Shown piece after piece: positions 61,238-63,636 of a stretch of 63,636 nucleotides of DNA. The DNA is from Acidimicrobiia bacterium (GTDB lineage: Bacteria; Actinomycetota; Acidimicrobiia; Acidimicrobiales; Poriferisodalaceae), in NCBI GenBank assembly GCA_012960315.1, contig DUBN01000038.1, forward strand, positions 1 to 63,636, written 5' to 3'. The notes under the pieces are model-generated. The model made no database searches. It was not told the DNA's origin and saw nothing but the letters and a program-made list of their open reading frames with translations. A program made the position numbers and the translations under genes. Each line of letters starts with the position of its first letter. The stretch's first letter is position 1.

Positions 61238-62617
61238 ATGGCAATGAGCAACGACCTTTCTTTTAATCCACCACCAGCTAACTCCAATGGGCGGGTGCCG
61301 CCGCACAATGTCGATGCGGAGGCGTCTTTGCTAGGAGCAATGCTTCTCTCACGTGATGCCATCGGCCCTGCAGTCGAAACTCTTAGTGGTGACCAGTTCT
61401 ATGTGCCAGCACATGGGTACGTGTTCGACGCAATTGCTTCGCTGTATGGCGCGGGAGAGCCAGCGGACCCAGTGACGGTTGCCGAAGAACTCACTAGGGC
61501 AGGTCTCCTCGAACAGGTGGGCGGTCCTCAACGCCTGCTTGAGTTACAAATGTCTACGCCCGCCGCATCTAATGCTGCCCGGTACGCGCTCATTGTGGAA
61601 GAACATTCGATGCTTCGTCGGCTCATTGGGGTAGCTGGCGACATAATGGAATTGGGGTACAGCCGACCGGAAGATGTAGTCAAAACCATCGATGAAGCCG
61701 AAGCGATGATGTTCCAAATCGCGGAACGTCGAGTGGTGGACAGCACCAAACCCATTCGCGAACTACTTGACGCCAATCTTGATCGTCTAGAGGAGTTATA
61801 CGAACAGGGCAACGCGATCACGGGGCTTCCCACCGGTTATGTCGACTTCGACGAACTTCTTTCCGGGTTGCAACCCAGCAACCTCGTTGTTGTTGGCGCT
61901 CGCCCTTCTATGGGTAAGACAGCATTCGCTCTTGGAATGGCTGCAAACGCTGCGCTTGAAGCACAACGTCCCGTCTTGTTCTTTTCTCTGGAAATGGGTC
62001 ACCTTGAGTTAACTCAGAGGCTTCTCTGTTCGGACGCTCGAGTTGACTCTCAGAGAATGCGAAACGGAAATCTTTCCGAAGATGACTGGCCCAAAATAAC
62101 GCGAGCAGTTGGCAAGCTTGGTGAAGCCCCAATATGGATTGACGACAACCCAAACTTGACGGTAATGGAAATCCGAGCGAAAGCCCGGAGGCTGAAGAGT
62201 CGGCTAGGAGACCTTGGGCTGGTTGTCGTTGACTATCTGCAACTAATGAGTGGTAGGAGGAATGCTGAAAATCGTCAAGTTGAGGTTTCGGAAATGTCTC
62301 GTGGCTTAAAGATCCTCGCTCGTGAACTTGAGACACCCATAGTCGCGCTATCGCAGCTCAGCCGCGGGCTTGAGTCGCGAACCGATAAACGGCCCATGCT
62401 CGCAGACCTGCGAGAGTCTGGATCTATAGAACAAGACGCTGACGTCGTTGCTTTTCTATATCGAGATGAGGTGTATAACCCTGAGTCACCTGACATTGGG
62501 TCGGCTGAAGTCATTGTTGCGAAACACCGCAATGGACCTACTGGCACGGTTCGACTTGCTTGGCTCAGCAATTACACGAGATTCGCGAATATGAGCCGCT
62601 ATCAAGACCCGGCCTAA
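61238..62617 (+). CDS. dnaB: Replicative DNA helicase DnaB
   Basis: A 459-residue hexameric helicase. The N-terminal domain starts RVPPHNVDAEASLLGAMLLS; the RecA-like motor has Walker A GARPSMGKTAFALGMA, Walker B LVVVDYLQLM and LRESGSIEQDADVVAFLYRD. No intein is inserted. The start at 61238 (or 61244) is chosen because upstream codons fall in the DnaA-box palindrome and are not family-like. Loaded presumably with DciA (33527-33847). Confidence 0.96.
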   Translation: MAMSNDLSFNPPPANSNGRVPPHNVDAEASLLGAMLLSRDAIGPAVETLSGDQFYVPAHGYVFDAIASLYGAGEPADPVTVAEELTRAGLLEQVGGPQRLLELQMSTPAASNAARYALIVEEHSMLRRLIGVAGDIMELGYSRPEDVVKTIDEAEAMMFQIAERRVVDSTKPIRELLDANLDRLEELYEQGNAITGLPTGYVDFDELLSGLQPSNLVVVGARPSMGKTAFALGMAANAALEAQRPVLFFSLEMGHLELTQRLLCSDARVDSQRMRNGNLSEDDWPKITRAVGKLGEAPIWIDDNPNLTVMEIRAKARRLKSRLGDLGLVVVDYLQLMSGRRNAENRQVEVSEMSRGLKILARELETPIVALSQLSRGLESRTDKRPMLADLRESGSIEQDADVVAFLYRDEVYNPESPDIGSAEVIVAKHRNGPTGTVRLAWLSNYTRFANMSRYQDPA

Positions 62618-62629
62618 GGAATCGCGATC

Positions 62630-62836
62630 GTGTTCCTGGGTCCCGACCTCATTCCTTTTCTGATGCTTGCTCTCGGGGCGGCGCTCTTTGTAGGCAACGG
62701 GTTAGCGCTGCTTCGTCCGCGCAGTGCACCCCGAGGGGAAAATGAGTTGGAGCGAGCCCCGATTGGACGAAGCATGCTCATGCTGGTCGTCGGGCTCGTG
62801 GCTGCGGTATGGGCGTTAGGAACACTTTTGGGATAA
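62630..62836 (+). CDS. Small two-helix membrane protein
   Basis: A 68-residue protein from GTG: two hydrophobic helices (LIPFLMLALGAALFVGNGLA and SMLMLVVGLVAAVWALGTLL) joined by a polar RPRSAPRGENELERAP loop. Starts 12 bases after dnaB. Function unknown. Confidence 0.75.
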   Translation: MFLGPDLIPFLMLALGAALFVGNGLALLRPRSAPRGENELERAPIGRSMLMLVVGLVAAVWALGTLLG

Positions 62837-62886
62837 TGCTGTCTTTAGCTGCTCAGGTAAAAGGTAAAAAGAGAGCTATGTAAAGT

Positions 62887-62960
62887 TGGAGCGGGTGACG
62901 GGAATCGAACCCGCGTTCTCAGCTTGGGAAGCTGACGTTCTGCCATTGAACTACACCCGC
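62887..62960 (-). tRNA. tRNA-Gly (anticodon CCC)
   Basis: The minus strand from 62960: acceptor GCGGGTG/CACCCGC, short D arm GTTCAATGGCAGAAC, anticodon loop TTCCCAA (CCC), T arm GGGTTCGATTCCC, discriminator U. CCA is encoded at 62889-62887, unlike the Ala and Ile tRNAs in this window. Confidence 0.96.
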
Positions 62961-63082
62961 ATTGCCTACTGTCGTGTGGAAAGTGAAGTCTAACGAGGCC
63001 GTGGACCCTCCAACTGATCGGAGCACGAACCTCCCATTACAGGGTCAGCCCCGGTATCGCGCGCCGCTAGGCTGCATTTCTT

Positions 63083-63636
63083 ATGATCCTCTCCGATCGC
63101 ACAATCCGCGAGTTCCTGTCGGACGGGCGTATCGTGATTGACCCTCTCGATCCGGCAGATATTCAGCCGTCTTCAGTCGACCTTCACCTCGATAACAGAT
63201 TCCGAGTCTTTCTCAATCACACGCGACGAGTGATTGACGTCAAAGAAGATCAGACTGATCTAACCGAAGAAGTAGTAGTTAATAACGATGACGCCTTCAT
63301 TCTGCACCCTGGTGAATTCGCGCTTGGATCGACGCTGGAACGGGTTGCGATTCCCGATGACCTGGTAGGTCGTATCGAAGGAAAATCGTCTCTTGGCCGA
63401 TTGGGTTTACTTATCCACACGACCGCAGGGTTTGTTGATGCAGGTTGGGATGGCCATCTCACCCTTGAACTTTCAAATGTTGCCAACCTGCCAATCACCC
63501 TTTACCCGGGTATGAAAATTGGTCAGATTAGCTTCATCCAGATGACGACAGCTGCGGATGTGCCATATGGGGCGTCCTCGCTCGGTTCGAAATATTTAGG
63601 TCAGCGAGGCCCCACACCTAGCCGATTCCATGAAAA
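63083..63636 (+). CDS. dcd: dCTP deaminase, 3' end cut by window edge
   Basis: About 184 residues visible: [37 protein letters not shown], the catalytic-region [20 protein letters not shown] and [14 protein letters not shown], ending [17 protein letters not shown]. Converts dCTP to dUTP; some actinobacterial members are bifunctional and go on to dUMP. Only the last few residues are missing. Confidence 0.96.
   Translation, partial: MILSDRTIREFLSDGRIVIDPLDPADIQPSSVDLHLDNRFRVFLNHTRRVIDVKEDQTDLTEEVVVNNDDAFILHPGEFALGSTLERVAIPDDLVGRIEGKSSLGRLGLLIHTTAGFVDAGWDGHLTLELSNVANLPITLYPGMKIGQISFIQMTTAADVPYGASSLGSKYLGQRGPTPSRFHE

Noticed and set aside
61238-62617. Intein in DnaB
   Set aside because: Walker A and B regions are contiguous and the length is normal for an intein-free helicase.

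Overview
The window looks like the replication-origin region of an actinobacterium of moderate GC content, most plausibly an Acidimicrobiia-type lineage (inference). Supporting this are the order dnaA-dnaN-recF-dciA-gyrB-gyrA-DUF3566, the gene set rpmH-rnpA-yidD-yidC-jag-rsmG-parA-parB next to cwlM-trxA-trxB, a pseudokinase and a DUF6049 protein beside murJ, CarD, a DUF5318 protein next to a PBP-like protein, and two parS sites. The left third is accessory metabolism; the rest is core.

Layout. 1-24.8 kb: catabolic and redox genes in mixed orientation. These are three luciferase-like monooxygenases, a CaiB/BaiF CoA-transferase, a dihydropyrimidinase, an OYE/FAD fusion reductase, an IlvD-type dehydratase, nitroreductases, an ammonium transporter with a GlnR-like box, a DUF3179 lipoprotein, a threonine dehydratase-like enzyme and an epoxide hydrolase. 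This part holds several decayed genes: amidohydrolase and nitrilase tails, a frameshifted SDR and a nitroreductase with at least three lesions. 24.8-38.2 kb: glycosyltransferase, lgt, a dehydrogenase, tRNA-Ile, then the dnaA-to-gyrA replication cluster on the minus strand with a DnaA-box-rich dnaA/dnaN spacer (likely oriC). 38.2-43.5 kb: rpmH-to-parB cluster on the plus strand. 43.6-53.4 kb: minus-strand envelope/redox cluster (cwlM, trxA, trxB, pseudokinase, degV, murJ, DUF6049, GNAT, carD). 53.5-63.6 kb: plus-strand CCA-transferase-like gene, DUF5318, a degenerate PBP, rpsF-ssb-rpsR-rplI, two inserted metabolic genes, dnaB, tRNA-Gly and the start of dcd.

Most notable: (i) an AhpD-like protein whose in-frame TGA falls exactly on the second cysteine of E-x11-C-x2-C-x3-H and is followed by a hairpin with a GGUCU loop, i.e. 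a likely CxxU selenoprotein translationally coupled to a flavin monooxygenase; (ii) a 15-bp-arm palindrome of two perfect DnaA boxes just upstream of dnaB; (iii) a PBP homologue lacking both catalytic centres and a stand-alone MviN-type pseudokinase, suggesting regulatory pseudoenzymes around peptidoglycan synthesis; (iv) Jag split into two genes; (v) a 7-bp tandem triplication that frameshifts an SDR and is exactly corrected by removing one copy.

All calls come from reading the sequence; no database searches or folding programs were run.
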